64,000 bases of DNA from Magnetococcales bacterium (GCA_002753565.1 PEAM01000010.1:1-64000), one strand, 5' to 3'. Positions 38,082 through 46,659 are shown, numbered from the stretch's first letter. The notes: generated by a model from the sequence alone, not told the origin. Numbers and translations are program-made.

Positions 38082-39875
38082 ATGAGCATACAGGATCTCC
38101 TCTCACCTTTTACGGCATGGAAAAATCTCTTTCGGGACCCGGTCACCATTCAAGACCCTTTTAACGACCGACCGGGGTCTGAGCGGTATCGTGGTTTCCA
38201 TAAAAACGATGTGGCAAGCTGCATCGGCTGTGGCACCTGCGAAACCATCTGCCAAAATGCCGCCATCGATATGGTGGTGGGGGAGGGTGAGCCGACAGGA
38301 GCAGGGGATTCGGGGTTAAGACCCCGTATAGACTATGGTCGCTGTTGTTGGTGCGCCCTCTGTGTGGATATCTGCATGACCGGCTCTCTGACCATGTCCA
38401 ACGCCTACACCTGGGTGGAACGTGACCCGGACGCCTATCGATTTACTCCCGGTGTGGATAAAAAATCGTGGGATAACGCTCCCCTCGGTTATCAAAGGGC
38501 AGAATCCCACCGTCTGGCCCCCACCCAAAGGGTGACCATGGGAGAGGTGGCCCCGGAGAGACGAATTGGCTCCTTTGAAGAGATTGTCCAGGGGTATGGC
38601 GTCGAACAGGCCCGGCTAGAGGCGGATCGGTGCGTCTCTTGTGGGCTCTGTATTGCGACCTGCCCCACCCATATGTCCATTCCAGACTATATCCAGTCGG
38701 TACGGGATGGTGATTATGAAAAAGGGTTGGCTCTACTCTACGAAACCAACCCCTTTTCCAATGTGTGTGGCCGGGTCTGTACCCATAAGTGCGAAACAGT
38801 CTGTGCTGCCGGTCATGAAGGGGAACCGGTGGCCATTCGTTGGCTTAAGCGGCATATTGTCGATCAACTCCCGGTGGAAAAATATCGTCGCATTATTGGG
38901 GACCCCAAACCGCCAACCGGCAAGCGGGTAGCCGTTATCGGTGCAGGACCAGCCGGATTGACTGCAGCCTTTGACCTGGCAAAGATGGGACACAGTGTGG
39001 TGGTGTATGAGGCCCGAGAAAAACCGGGGGGGATGTTCCGTTACGGTATTCCCGAATATCGCCTGCCGTATGATGCCATGGATATTGATATCGAGATTAT
39101 CACCTCCATGGGGGTAGAAATACGCTGTCATAACCGTGTCGGAACCGATATCACCATGGAGCAGCTGCATCAGGAGTATGATGCGGTCTTACTCTCTATT
39201 GGTCTGCACCTGGGACGCTCAACCCGCATTGCCGGCTCCGATCATAAAGGGGTTGCCAAGGCGGTGGATCTGCTCAGAGATATTGCCGATGGAAAGAGCA
39301 TTGACGTACCCAAGCAGTGTGTGGTCATCGGTGGCGGCAATGTCGCCATGGACATTGCCCGCAGTATGGCTCGCTTGCAAAAAAGCACCCAGGGCGAAAT
39401 AAGAGTAACGGTAACCGCCCTGGAAGATCTGGACCATTTTCTGGCTGACCCCGAGGAGGTTAAAGAGTGTGGCGAGGAGGGGATTGCCATTCTCGACTCT
39501 CGTGGGCCGCAAGAGATCTGTCTTGACGATCAGGGGCAGATAATAGGGTTGCGTACTTGGGGGGTTGAGTCCATATTTGATGAACAGGGCCGGTTTGCAC
39601 CCCGTTATAATCCAGAGGATGAGCAGATTCATCCTGCTGACAGGGTAATCGAGGCCATTGGTCAACAGTCTGATGTGACCCTTTTAGGTGAGGCGTTAAC
39701 AGAAAAACTGGCGTGGAATAGGGGTCGTATTGCTGTGGATGGTCAAGGTCGCACCTCGGAAGGGTGGTTATGGGCGGCAGGAGATTGCGTTAACGGCCCG
39801 GATGTGGTCCATGCGGTGGCAGATGGCCATCGGGTAGCCACCGACATCGACCTGATGCTCCAAAAAAAGCGATAG
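38082..39875 (+). CDS. Ferredoxin (NuoI/MbhN-like) domain fused to GltD/NfnL-type flavoprotein
   Basis: A 597-residue soluble redox protein joining three parts. Residues 40-100 carry two 4Fe-4S motifs (C47, C50, C53, C57 and C88, C91, C94, C98) and correspond to MbhN/NuoI. Residues 180-285 repeat the N-terminal cluster domain of glutamate synthase beta-type proteins, with CVSCGLCIATCP at 184-195 and CGRVCTHKCE. From residue 285 an FAD fold (GAGPAG 287-292, then EKPGGMFRYGIPEYRLP) and an NAD(P) fold (VVIGGGNVAMD near 415) complete a GltD/NfnL-like flavoprotein. It could link NAD(P)H or ferredoxin to the membrane complex. It ends the core of the operon. Confidence 0.85.
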   Translation: MSIQDLLSPFTAWKNLFRDPVTIQDPFNDRPGSERYRGFHKNDVASCIGCGTCETICQNAAIDMVVGEGEPTGAGDSGLRPRIDYGRCCWCALCVDICMTGSLTMSNAYTWVERDPDAYRFTPGVDKKSWDNAPLGYQRAESHRLAPTQRVTMGEVAPERRIGSFEEIVQGYGVEQARLEADRCVSCGLCIATCPTHMSIPDYIQSVRDGDYEKGLALLYETNPFSNVCGRVCTHKCETVCAAGHEGEPVAIRWLKRHIVDQLPVEKYRRIIGDPKPPTGKRVAVIGAGPAGLTAAFDLAKMGHSVVVYEAREKPGGMFRYGIPEYRLPYDAMDIDIEIITSMGVEIRCHNRVGTDITMEQLHQEYDAVLLSIGLHLGRSTRIAGSDHKGVAKAVDLLRDIADGKSIDVPKQCVVIGGGNVAMDIARSMARLQKSTQGEIRVTVTALEDLDHFLADPEEVKECGEEGIAILDSRGPQEICLDDQGQIIGLRTWGVESIFDEQGRFAPRYNPEDEQIHPADRVIEAIGQQSDVTLLGEALTEKLAWNRGRIAVDGQGRTSEGWLWAAGDCVNGPDVVHAVADGHRVATDIDLMLQKKR

Positions 39876-39883
39876 GGGATCCT

Positions 39884-40387
39884 ATGAAGCAGCAACAGCG
39901 GGACAAAGAGAAGTTGTTAAAGGCTAAAAAAAGTATCGTTGAAATTCTGGAGGTTGCCATGGAATTTGAACGGACGGCTCAGGTTTTTTATGCCGAATTG
40001 GCCTCTCGGGTCAGCAAACGGATTCGATATCTGGTCGAGGAGCTTGCTGAAGAGGAGCAGGGCCATTACGATCGGTTCAAAAAACTACGGGATCGGGAGG
40101 ATCTGGAAGAGCAGATTAACACCCTCATCACTCTTCCCGCCAGTGACGGCCATTTTTCCGATGCGGTGCATCTGCCTCAGTTAGGGGAGAAGCCAGACGA
40201 CCAGGAGGTGCTGCAATACGCGCTCTGGCGTGAACATCTTGCCATCGATCAATACCACGCGCTGGCAGAGTCGACGGCACCCGGCCCAATCCAGGATCTT
40301 TTCCTGTTTTTGGTGGATGAAGAGACCAAACATAAAAAAGAGCTGGAAAAAATCTACTATGAGGTAGTCCATAGTGGTGGGGTCTGA
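39884..40387 (+). CDS. Ferritin-like (rubrerythrin-type) di-iron protein
   Basis: A 167-residue four-helix ferritin-like protein lacking a rubredoxin domain. Di-iron ligands are seen in EFERTAQVFYAELA, EEEQGHYDRFKKL, REHLAIDQYHALAE and DEETKHKKELEKIYYE, giving the E...ExxH pattern twice. Such proteins usually reduce peroxide or store iron; in an operon with iron-sulfur redox subunits a protective role is likely. It begins eight bases after the flavoprotein stop, with AGGGGAT upstream, and is probably the last gene of the operon. Confidence 0.8.
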   Translation: MKQQQRDKEKLLKAKKSIVEILEVAMEFERTAQVFYAELASRVSKRIRYLVEELAEEEQGHYDRFKKLRDREDLEEQINTLITLPASDGHFSDAVHLPQLGEKPDDQEVLQYALWREHLAIDQYHALAESTAPGPIQDLFLFLVDEETKHKKELEKIYYEVVHSGGV

Positions 40388-40452
40388 CCACGCCAACCAA
40401 GCTGCTGCAGAAGCCCGCTGAGCTTTCTATATTAAGGAGTCGCCACGTTAGA

Positions 40453-40914
40453 ATGGATATTAAGATATACGTTGATGCCGATGCCTGTCCGGTCAAGGAG
40501 GAGACTGTCCGGGTGGCTGAACGTCATCAAGTGCCGGTCTTCATGGTAAGCAACCAGTGGATGCGTCTGCCCCAAAGTCCCCTGGTGCAGTTAAAGTTGG
40601 TGGAGGGGGGGATGGACAAGGCGGATGATTGGATTGCCGAGGAGATCGGCGCAACGGATGTAGCGATTACAGCGGATATTCCACTGGCGGCTCGCTGTCT
40701 GGAAAGAGGGGCCAAGGTAATTGGTCCCACCGGCAAACCCTTTGATGACGACTCCATCGGCATGGCTCTCTCCATGCGGGACCTGAATGCCCATCTGCGC
40801 GATACCGGCGAGATAGCCGGCAACAACCCCAGCTTTCAGAAAAAAGACCGTTCCCGTTATTTGAATAGTTTGGAAAATATTCTTCAAGGGATCAAACGCA
40901 CGGCCTCCTCCTGA
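40453..40914 (+). CDS. yaiI: YaiI/YqxD family protein (DUF188)
   Basis: A 153-residue protein of the YaiI/YqxD family, a PIN-like fold thought to be a nuclease but of unproven function. The start IYVDADACPVKEE and the blocks GGMDKADDWIAEEI, AITADIPLAARCL and RDLNAHLRDTGEI are nearly complete family signatures, with the acidic residues of a metal site. It is the first of four small co-directional genes with almost no gaps between them. AAGGAG lies about 14 bases upstream, a slightly long spacing. Confidence 0.9.
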   Translation: MDIKIYVDADACPVKEETVRVAERHQVPVFMVSNQWMRLPQSPLVQLKLVEGGMDKADDWIAEEIGATDVAITADIPLAARCLERGAKVIGPTGKPFDDDSIGMALSMRDLNAHLRDTGEIAGNNPSFQKKDRSRYLNSLENILQGIKRTASS

Positions 40915-41135
40915 TGAGTGAATATCTGGAAAAAGAGTGCCCCAACTGCGGGCAGCAACTAAGAATACCCAAAAAAGTCGGTGGAATTCTCATGGCTTGT
41001 CCTGCTTGTGGACACCGATTCAGCTCCGATTTCAAATGGGGGGGTGTTGGCAAGCCTCAAGGGGTACTTGGTAGAATTTTCAACCTGCCTCAGACCCTGA
41101 TCCAGAAGATCAGCCGGCTCTTTTCTGGCCCATGA
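40914..41135 (+). CDS. Small zinc-ribbon protein
   Basis: A 73-residue protein with two CxxC pairs, ECPNCGQQL and MACPACGHRF, forming a zinc ribbon over residues 9-37. The C-terminal half is basic and hydrophobic (RIFNLPQTLIQKISRLF) and may form an amphipathic or membrane-attached helix. No further function can be assigned. Its ATG overlaps the last base of the yaiI stop codon, indicating translational coupling. Confidence 0.75.
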   Translation: MSEYLEKECPNCGQQLRIPKKVGGILMACPACGHRFSSDFKWGGVGKPQGVLGRIFNLPQTLIQKISRLFSGP

Positions 41136-41148
41136 ACGGTTGGCAGCG

Positions 41149-41574
41149 ATGATCTTTGTCAGCAAACAGATTGTTATTCCCGAAAGTGAAATTCAGTTGG
41201 ACTTTGTTCGGGCATCCGGCCCTGGTGGGCAGAATGTCAACAAAGTGGCCACCGCCGTTCAACTGCGTTTTGATGTCAGGGGATCATCCTATCTGTCAAC
41301 GGATGTACGAGACCGGCTTGTTCGGCTCGCTGGCAGTCGGATGACGGAGAGTGGGGTTTTGATTTTGGATGGTCGGCAATTTCGCAGCCAACGTCGCAAC
41401 CGGATGGATGTCATAGAACGGCTGGCCGATCTGATTCGCCAGGCTCTACCACCCCCAAAACCCCGCAAAAAAAGCCGACCCACTCTAGCCTCCAAACGCA
41501 GAAGACTGGAAGGAAAACGCCATCGCTCCATGGTGAAAAAACAGCGTGGCAACAAACTGAGCATGGATGAATAG
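41149..41574 (+). CDS. arfB: ArfB-type peptidyl-tRNA hydrolase
   Basis: A 141-residue rescue factor that frees stalled ribosomes by hydrolysing peptidyl-tRNA. The catalytic motif ASGPGGQNVNKV is intact, preceded by IVIPESEIQLDFVR as usual for ArfB, and the C-terminus is a very basic tail (RKKSRPTLASKRRR region) that enters the empty mRNA channel in the family. ATG 41149 gives the normal MI start; a TTG three codons earlier is less likely. It lies 13 bases downstream of the zinc-ribbon gene. Confidence 0.93.
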   Translation: MIFVSKQIVIPESEIQLDFVRASGPGGQNVNKVATAVQLRFDVRGSSYLSTDVRDRLVRLAGSRMTESGVLILDGRQFRSQRRNRMDVIERLADLIRQALPPPKPRKKSRPTLASKRRRLEGKRHRSMVKKQRGNKLSMDE

Positions 41575-41589
41575 GCCAGGGAGAGACAG

Positions 41590-41796
41590 ATGGAAATTCC
41601 TTTTGAGCAGTTGAACCCCGACGTGTTGTACGCCATTGCAGAGGATTATGTCACCCGTGAAGGGACAGATTATGGTGCGGTTGATCACACGTTAGAGGTC
41701 AAAGTGGCCCAGGTGCTAAGGCAGATCAAGCTGGGTCAGGCGGTCATTCGCTTCGATCCCAAGAGTGAGACCTGCGGAATCTTTCCCAAAGAGTAG
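41590..41796 (+). CDS. yheU: YheU family protein (UPF0270)
   Basis: A 68-residue protein matching the YheU family from end to end (IPFEQLNPDVLYAIAEDYVT, then EGTDYG). Its function is unknown. It is the last of the four-gene set starting with yaiI and has AGGGAGAGA shortly upstream. It ends nine bases before the end of the convergent LysE-family gene. Confidence 0.9.
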   Translation: MEIPFEQLNPDVLYAIAEDYVTREGTDYGAVDHTLEVKVAQVLRQIKLGQAVIRFDPKSETCGIFPKE

Positions 41797-41805
41797 CCCC
41801 CTCTC

Positions 41806-42423
41806 TTACATGCCAAGAAAGCGCGTTACGCCTTGATCCAACAGATGCAGGCCATACCCAGCCAGCAGCAGGCCCAGCAGGCGCATGGTCCAGAGGTAGG
41901 ATGCCCCGGTCAAAAAAGAGCGAACCCGACCTGTTATCAGAGCAATCACCATTTTCCCTCCGATCAACATCAAATAGAACCCCGCCAAAAAAAGCCCGGC
42001 ATGGGTGGTGGATTGGTGCAAGGCCTCTAGAAGGATGGGGGCGCCAATGGTAAACCAGAACAGGTAGGGGTTGGGGCTGGTCCCATTGATCAGCACCCCT
42101 TGGCGCAGAGAGTGGGGCAACCGAGGGGTGATATCTAAAACCACCGGTTGAATACGCATGCTTTGCCAGCCAATCCGCAACAGATAGAGACCACCAACCA
42201 CCGAGATAACCGCCAGGAAGAGCTGTAAACTGGCGGCCTGGTCGACAATCCATAGAGAGACGGCAATAATGGGGAGATCGGTAATCAGGGGGGAGAGGGC
42301 CACCTTGAGCCCCTCTCTGGAGTCATATCGCAGGGTTTGGGAGATTACCAGGGTAGTTAGAGGGCCAGGAGCAAAGCCGGCAGACAGCCCAAACAGAAGG
42401 GCGGTAAGGGTTAAGGATAGCAC
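41806..42423 (-). CDS. LysE-family exporter
   Basis: A 205-residue membrane protein of the LysE/RhtB exporter family with about six hydrophobic segments. The N-terminus FGLSAGFAPGPLTTLVISQT is the classic family start, and NGTSPNPYLFWFTIGAP is the second signature. It probably exports an amino acid or a related metabolite; the substrate cannot be told. GTG 42423 is the start and lies three bases after the stop of a small upstream frame, suggesting coupling. Confidence 0.87.
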   Translation of the reverse strand: MLSLTLTALLFGLSAGFAPGPLTTLVISQTLRYDSREGLKVALSPLITDLPIIAVSLWIVDQAASLQLFLAVISVVGGLYLLRIGWQSMRIQPVVLDITPRLPHSLRQGVLINGTSPNPYLFWFTIGAPILLEALHQSTTHAGLFLAGFYLMLIGGKMVIALITGRVRSFLTGASYLWTMRLLGLLLAGYGLHLLDQGVTRFLGM

Positions 42424-42426
42424 CGG

Positions 42427-42624
42427 TCAGCCCCGCAGCAGCAAGCCAACAAACTTGTACCCCTGTTTATGGTTGAACCTTGGCTGGCAGGCGGTATTGA
42501 TGCCATAAAAACGGTGTTCAATCGCTTGGGCTGACAGGATGGCGGTGGCCTGCTTTTTCCCGCCATATAAGGTACCTGGCACCTGGGCCGTATTGTGGCA
42601 TGTCGCAGGGTTTTTCTCAGTCAT
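42427..42624 (-). CDS. Small hypothetical ORF upstream of the LysE-family gene
   Basis: A 65-codon frame with ATG at 42624 and a stop three bases before the GTG of the LysE-family gene. The protein is basic and polar, with two cysteines, and matches nothing I know. Support comes only from its close coupling; codon use and the weak ribosome binding site do not help. It could be a leader peptide or noise. Confidence 0.35.
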   Translation of the reverse strand: MTEKNPATCHNTAQVPGTLYGGKKQATAILSAQAIEHRFYGINTACQPRFNHKQGYKFVGLLLRG

Positions 42625-42886
42625 GATATCACTCTCTGATCGGGTGAATGGTAGGGTTGGTAAAGGTGTGTTATCGGTAAAACACGCATTTTTCTATCTT
42701 TTCTACTCAGATTGAGGTATAGATCTGGAGTCAACTTTGCGAGACCGCCAGCAAGGAGTAATCGATTCCATGTCACCTTATCCTGAAAATAACCGTTTTT
42801 AGGGTAACCGATACCTAAGAAAGAGAGACCGTTTTTTTTTGGGTCGTATTGAATGAAACCAACAACGATTCTGGGATACAGCCCAC

Positions 42887-43558
42887 ATGAGTTCAAGTTC
42901 AGTACGCATCCGCTATCAGACCATAGAGTTTGGAAAAATGGATATTCATATCCGTTCGCTGCGTGACAGGCAAGAGTATTCTGATCCGATCGGTACCGCA
43001 TTCGATCTGGGAATCTACTCTTCATCATGGTCACTGTTTGGTGTTATCTGGGCATCGGGAGAGCTGCTTGCTCACCTGATGAGTGAATATGAAATTAAGG
43101 GGCTGCGTATCTTGGAGGTCGGCTGTGGCATCGGGCTTGCCAGTCTTGTGCTCAACCATCGTTCAGCCGACATCACCGCTACCGATTATCACCCTGAGGC
43201 CGAGACCTTTTTGATGGAGAATGCAAAACTCAATAAAGATGAAAGCATTCCGTTCCTTCGCGCCAATTGGTCTGAAGAGCAGGATGCGTTGGGTAAGTTT
43301 GACCTGATAATCGGCAGCGATCTTTTATATGAAATGGGCCATGCCAAAGCTCTGTCCAACTTTATCAATCGCCACGCCAACCCAGGTTGCAAGGTGATTC
43401 TTATTGACCCCGGACGGAGTCATCACTCAAAATTCAGCAAGAGAATGATCGAACTAGGCTACTCTTTCAGCAAAAGCTCTCCTCAATCGGTTCAACACTT
43501 AACCCAACCCATGCGCCATGCCGTCAACTTCCATATTCTGCGCTACACTCTGACATAA
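42887..43558 (+). CDS. Class I SAM-dependent methyltransferase (METTL21/protein-lysine type)
   Basis: A 223-residue methyltransferase with a Rossmann core. Motif I is ILEVGCGIGLASLVL (about residues 75-89), followed by ITATDYHPEAE for SAM ribose binding and LIIGSDLLYE for motif IV, the DxxY-type pattern of METTL21/nicotinamide N-methyltransferase-like protein methylases. An upstream IWASGELLAHLM block is also typical of that group. The target may be a protein lysine, but this is only family-level inference. ATG 42887 begins a clean frame. A half palindrome (AAACCTGGAAACGG) follows the stop. Confidence 0.8.
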   Translation: MSSSSVRIRYQTIEFGKMDIHIRSLRDRQEYSDPIGTAFDLGIYSSSWSLFGVIWASGELLAHLMSEYEIKGLRILEVGCGIGLASLVLNHRSADITATDYHPEAETFLMENAKLNKDESIPFLRANWSEEQDALGKFDLIIGSDLLYEMGHAKALSNFINRHANPGCKVILIDPGRSHHSKFSKRMIELGYSFSKSSPQSVQHLTQPMRHAVNFHILRYTLT

Positions 43559-43591
43559 ACCTGGAAACGGCTGATTGCTGGCGATGGAGTT

Positions 43592-43626
43592 AAAAAAAAA
43601 GCACCACCCCAAATAGGGTGGTGCTT
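43592..43626 (-). terminator. Rho-independent terminator of the cold-shock gene
   Basis: On the minus strand AAGCACCACCC and GGGTGGTGCTT form an 11-bp stem with a six-base loop and are followed by a run of nine T. It lies about 30 bases after the cold-shock gene stop. Confidence 0.92.
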
Positions 43627-43652
43627 GATCTTACGCAGCTTGATGGATCAGC

Positions 43653-43865
43653 TTAGAGGCCAACCACATTTTCACAAGCAGGGCCTTTTTGGCCTTGGAC
43701 GCAATTGAACTCAACACGCTGACCTTCGGCCAGTGATTTGAAGCCGTCTCCGCTGATTGTTGAGTGATGAACAAAGGCGTCGCCTTTACCACCGTCACGC
43801 TCAACAAAACCAAAGCCTTTGCTGTCGTTGAACCATTTTACGATACCTGTTTCACGTTCTGACAT
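43653..43865 (-). CDS. CspA-family cold-shock protein
   Basis: A 70-residue single cold-shock domain protein binding single-stranded RNA/DNA. Both RNP motifs are present: [15 protein letters not shown] and DAFVHHSTI. The frame has two candidate ATGs; GAAGGA lies directly before the first (43874), leaving no spacer, but gives a proper nine-base spacer to the second (43865), which also gives the usual family start MSERETG. The later start is therefore chosen. A long leader and a strong promoter lie upstream, as in cspA genes whose mRNA folds in response to temperature. A T-rich terminator ends it. Confidence 0.93.
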   Translation of the reverse strand: MSERETGIVKWFNDSKGFGFVERDGGKGDAFVHHSTISGDGFKSLAEGQRVEFNCVQGQKGPACENVVGL

Positions 43866-44079
43866 AATCTTCATTCCTTCAAAAAAATAATGGGATTTGG
43901 TGTTACGTTGAGCCGAACCACATTAGTTAATCACGAATGCAATGAGTCTGAGATCTGTGAACTGTAACTGAGGACCTAAAAGGGAACTGAGGACAGAAGA
44001 GACCAACTGGGACTGCAAAGAAGTTATGATAACGTGCAGAGGTTGTGCTTTCAATTAATTTACCAAATTTACAAGGCGG

Positions 44080-44108
44080 ATAGTGACACGCTGTTTCAGC
44101 CATGTCAA
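44080..44108 (-). promoter_or_regulatory. Sigma-70 promoter and long leader of the cold-shock gene
   Basis: On the minus strand TTGACA (44108-44103) and CACTAT (44085-44080) are 17 bases apart. Transcription from here would give a leader of about 205 bases before the ATG at 43865, comparable to the long leaders of cspA-type mRNAs. The rest of the 347-base gap up to the tex gene end (44213) shows no gene. Confidence 0.6.
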
Positions 44109-44212
44109 ACAAAAAATAGTTTTCTCTGTTATTTCACCTAAGGATCAAGGCGAATAACCAAGCCAACCCAGCGTCAAAACTCTCCTGTTTATCGTTGCTA
44201 TAATCTCTTGAT

Positions 44213-46543
44213 CTACCGTTTTTTTCCCGCTTGGGCAAAGGCTGTCGCCATGGCACTTTCGGTTGGGGATGAAGATTGCCTGACAGCCTTTTTTGCTGGT
44301 TTTTCAGGCTGTTTTATCTGATGGCGGGGAACGCCTTGTTGTGGTCTTGTGCCCGAGGCCTGTTCCGGCGTGTCATCCAAGCGCATGCTCAGGGCGATCC
44401 GTTTTCGGTTTATATCCACCTCCATCACTTTTACCTGCACAACCGCTCCAGCTCGGGTGACGGCGTGGGGGTCTTTGACAAATCGATTGGCCATGGCAGA
44501 GATATGGACCAAACCATCTTGATGAACACCAATATCAACAAAAGCACCAAAGTTGGTGACGTTACTGACCACCCCCTGCAGAATCATGCCCTGTTGCAGA
44601 TCCTTCATCTCCTCCACCCCCTCCTGGAAGGTCACAGTACGAAAGGCGGGGCGTGGATCGCGGCCCGGTTTTTCCAACTCACCCAGAATATCCCGCACTG
44701 TGGGCTCACCAAACTGATCATCGACAAAATCACCCACAGAAAGCGTGCTGAGAATCTCACTGTTCCCGATGAGCTTTCCCAGATTGATGCCGGTTTGTCG
44801 CACAATTCGCTCCACCAACGGATAGGACTCCGGGTGGACGGCAGAACGGTCCAGAGGGGTGTCTCCGTTTTGAATACGGAGAAATCCTGCTGCCAACTGG
44901 AAACTCTTGGGGCCGAATCGAGGTACTTTATTCAGGGCTTTGCGGTTGCTGAACAGACCATTCTTATTCCGATAGGCAACAATATTTCTGGCCAACGTAG
45001 CATTGAGCCCAGAGACACGTTCGAGCAGAGGAGGGGAGGCGGTATTAATATCCACCCCAACCCCATTGACCGCATCCTCCACCACGCCATCCAGAGAGTG
45101 GGCCAACTGCTTGGGGTCGATATCGTGCTGATACTGCCCGACACCGATGGATCTGGGGTCGATCTTGACCAGCTCCGCCAGAGGGTCTTGCAGTCGCCGG
45201 GCGATGGAGACGGCACCCCGTAGGGAGACATCCAGCTGAGGCAGCTCCTGAGAGGCATATTCTGATGCGGAGTAGACAGATGCCCCTGCTTCACTGACCA
45301 CCACACCGGTAATGTTGAGTTCGGGTTGCTCTTTTTTCAGCTCTGTCACCAAGCGATCGGTCTCCCGTGAGCCGGTGCCGTTACCGATGGCGATAAGGCG
45401 AATGGCATGTTTATGTACCAGGGAGGCGATTATCTTTTGTGCCTCTCGCCATTGATTTCTGGGCGGATGGGGATAAAGGGTTGTGGTCTGCTTAACCTGG
45501 CCTGTCTCATCGACAATGGCCAGTTTGACCCCGGTACGAATACCAGGGTCCAGCCCCATGACCGGCACCATGCCCGCCGGGGGTGAGAGCAGCAGATCCC
45601 GAAGGTTGGAAGAGAATACCCGTACCGCTTCCTGGTGGGCCTGTTCGATCAACCGTTTTGTCAGGTCTGTATCCAGATGGGGTTTGAGCTTTTTGCTCCA
45701 GGCGTGGTGAACGGCGTCCAATAACCATGAATCACCAGGACGACCCTGGTTTTTAATGGAAAAATGGTGGCAGATTGATCGTTCGCCTGATGAGACTGTT
45801 TTTCCACTGTTTTCCCCATCCAACTTATCGATCAGGCTGAGCCTGAGAATACCCAGGGTTTTTCCTCGTACCAGGGCCAGAACCCGATGAGAGGGGAGCT
45901 TTTTTAACGGGTGTACAAAGTCAAAATAGTCAGAAAACTTCTCACCTTCCAGCTCTTTTCCCTTGACCAACCGGGACTGAATCTCCCCACGATTCCACAG
46001 CGCTTCACGCATTTGACCAACCAGGGTGGCATCCTCGGAGATCAGATCGGCAAGAATGTGTTTCGCCCCATCCAGTGCAGACGCCACATCGGAGATCCCT
46101 TTTTCGGCGGAGAGAAAAGAGCGTGCCTGCTGTTCGGGCCGAAGGGGTGGATTGTTCAGAAGCGCCATCGCCAAGGGCTCTAAACCGGCCTCTCTGGCAA
46201 CAGAGGCCTTGGAGCGGCGTTTAGGGCGATAGGGTAGATAGAGATCTTCGAGTTGGGTTCGGGTTTCCGCTGCCAGGATGGCGGCCTCCAGTTTGGGGGT
46301 GAGTTTCTCCTGCTCCCGAATGCTGTTTAATACTGTTTCACGGCGCTCCTCTAAATCCCGTAGTTGACCCAGCCGTTTTTCCAGATCTCGCAAGTGACTA
46401 TCGGTCAGACCGCCTGTCACCTCTTTTCGGTAACGAGCAATAAAGGGGACCGTAGACCCCTCATCAAGCAGTTGAATGGCGGACAGAACCTGTTGAGGGC
46501 GAACCCCCAACTCTTCGGCAATACGGTGATGAATGGCTTTCAT
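44213..46543 (-). CDS. tex: Tex-family S1 RNA-binding transcription accessory protein
   Basis: A 776-residue Tex protein, a conserved RNA/ssDNA-binding factor acting in transcription. It has an N-terminal helical region (VPFIARYRKEVTGGLTD), an RNaseH-like/YqgF domain (PVMGLDPGIRTGVKLAIVD), paired helix-hairpin-helix motifs (GVGVDINTASPPLLERVSGL; RNIVAYRNKNGLF) and a C-terminal S1 domain (GVVSNVTNFGAFVDIGVHQD). It ends in a basic, glutamine-rich tail. Of the two nearby ATGs, 46543 has AGGA five bases upstream and is chosen over 46549. The order and length are entirely standard. Confidence 0.95.
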   Translation of the reverse strand: MKAIHHRIAEELGVRPQQVLSAIQLLDEGSTVPFIARYRKEVTGGLTDSHLRDLEKRLGQLRDLEERRETVLNSIREQEKLTPKLEAAILAAETRTQLEDLYLPYRPKRRSKASVAREAGLEPLAMALLNNPPLRPEQQARSFLSAEKGISDVASALDGAKHILADLISEDATLVGQMREALWNRGEIQSRLVKGKELEGEKFSDYFDFVHPLKKLPSHRVLALVRGKTLGILRLSLIDKLDGENSGKTVSSGERSICHHFSIKNQGRPGDSWLLDAVHHAWSKKLKPHLDTDLTKRLIEQAHQEAVRVFSSNLRDLLLSPPAGMVPVMGLDPGIRTGVKLAIVDETGQVKQTTTLYPHPPRNQWREAQKIIASLVHKHAIRLIAIGNGTGSRETDRLVTELKKEQPELNITGVVVSEAGASVYSASEYASQELPQLDVSLRGAVSIARRLQDPLAELVKIDPRSIGVGQYQHDIDPKQLAHSLDGVVEDAVNGVGVDINTASPPLLERVSGLNATLARNIVAYRNKNGLFSNRKALNKVPRFGPKSFQLAAGFLRIQNGDTPLDRSAVHPESYPLVERIVRQTGINLGKLIGNSEILSTLSVGDFVDDQFGEPTVRDILGELEKPGRDPRPAFRTVTFQEGVEEMKDLQQGMILQGVVSNVTNFGAFVDIGVHQDGLVHISAMANRFVKDPHAVTRAGAVVQVKVMEVDINRKRIALSMRLDDTPEQASGTRPQQGVPRHQIKQPEKPAKKAVRQSSSPTESAMATAFAQAGKKR

Positions 46544-46659
46544 GAACATCCTGTCGTTTACTGGGCATGGTGTCGAACCAAAAGTGAATAAAGCAATGGA
46601 CTACCCGCAATCGTACCATCTTGTTCATTCTAAGTCATCCGCCCCCAACCTATACGCCT

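Noticed and set aside
44276-45223. Long plus-strand open frame (315 codons) inside tex
   Set aside because: It lies antisense to an intact Tex coding sequence with all domains recognised; its own product is His/Asn-rich without any motif.
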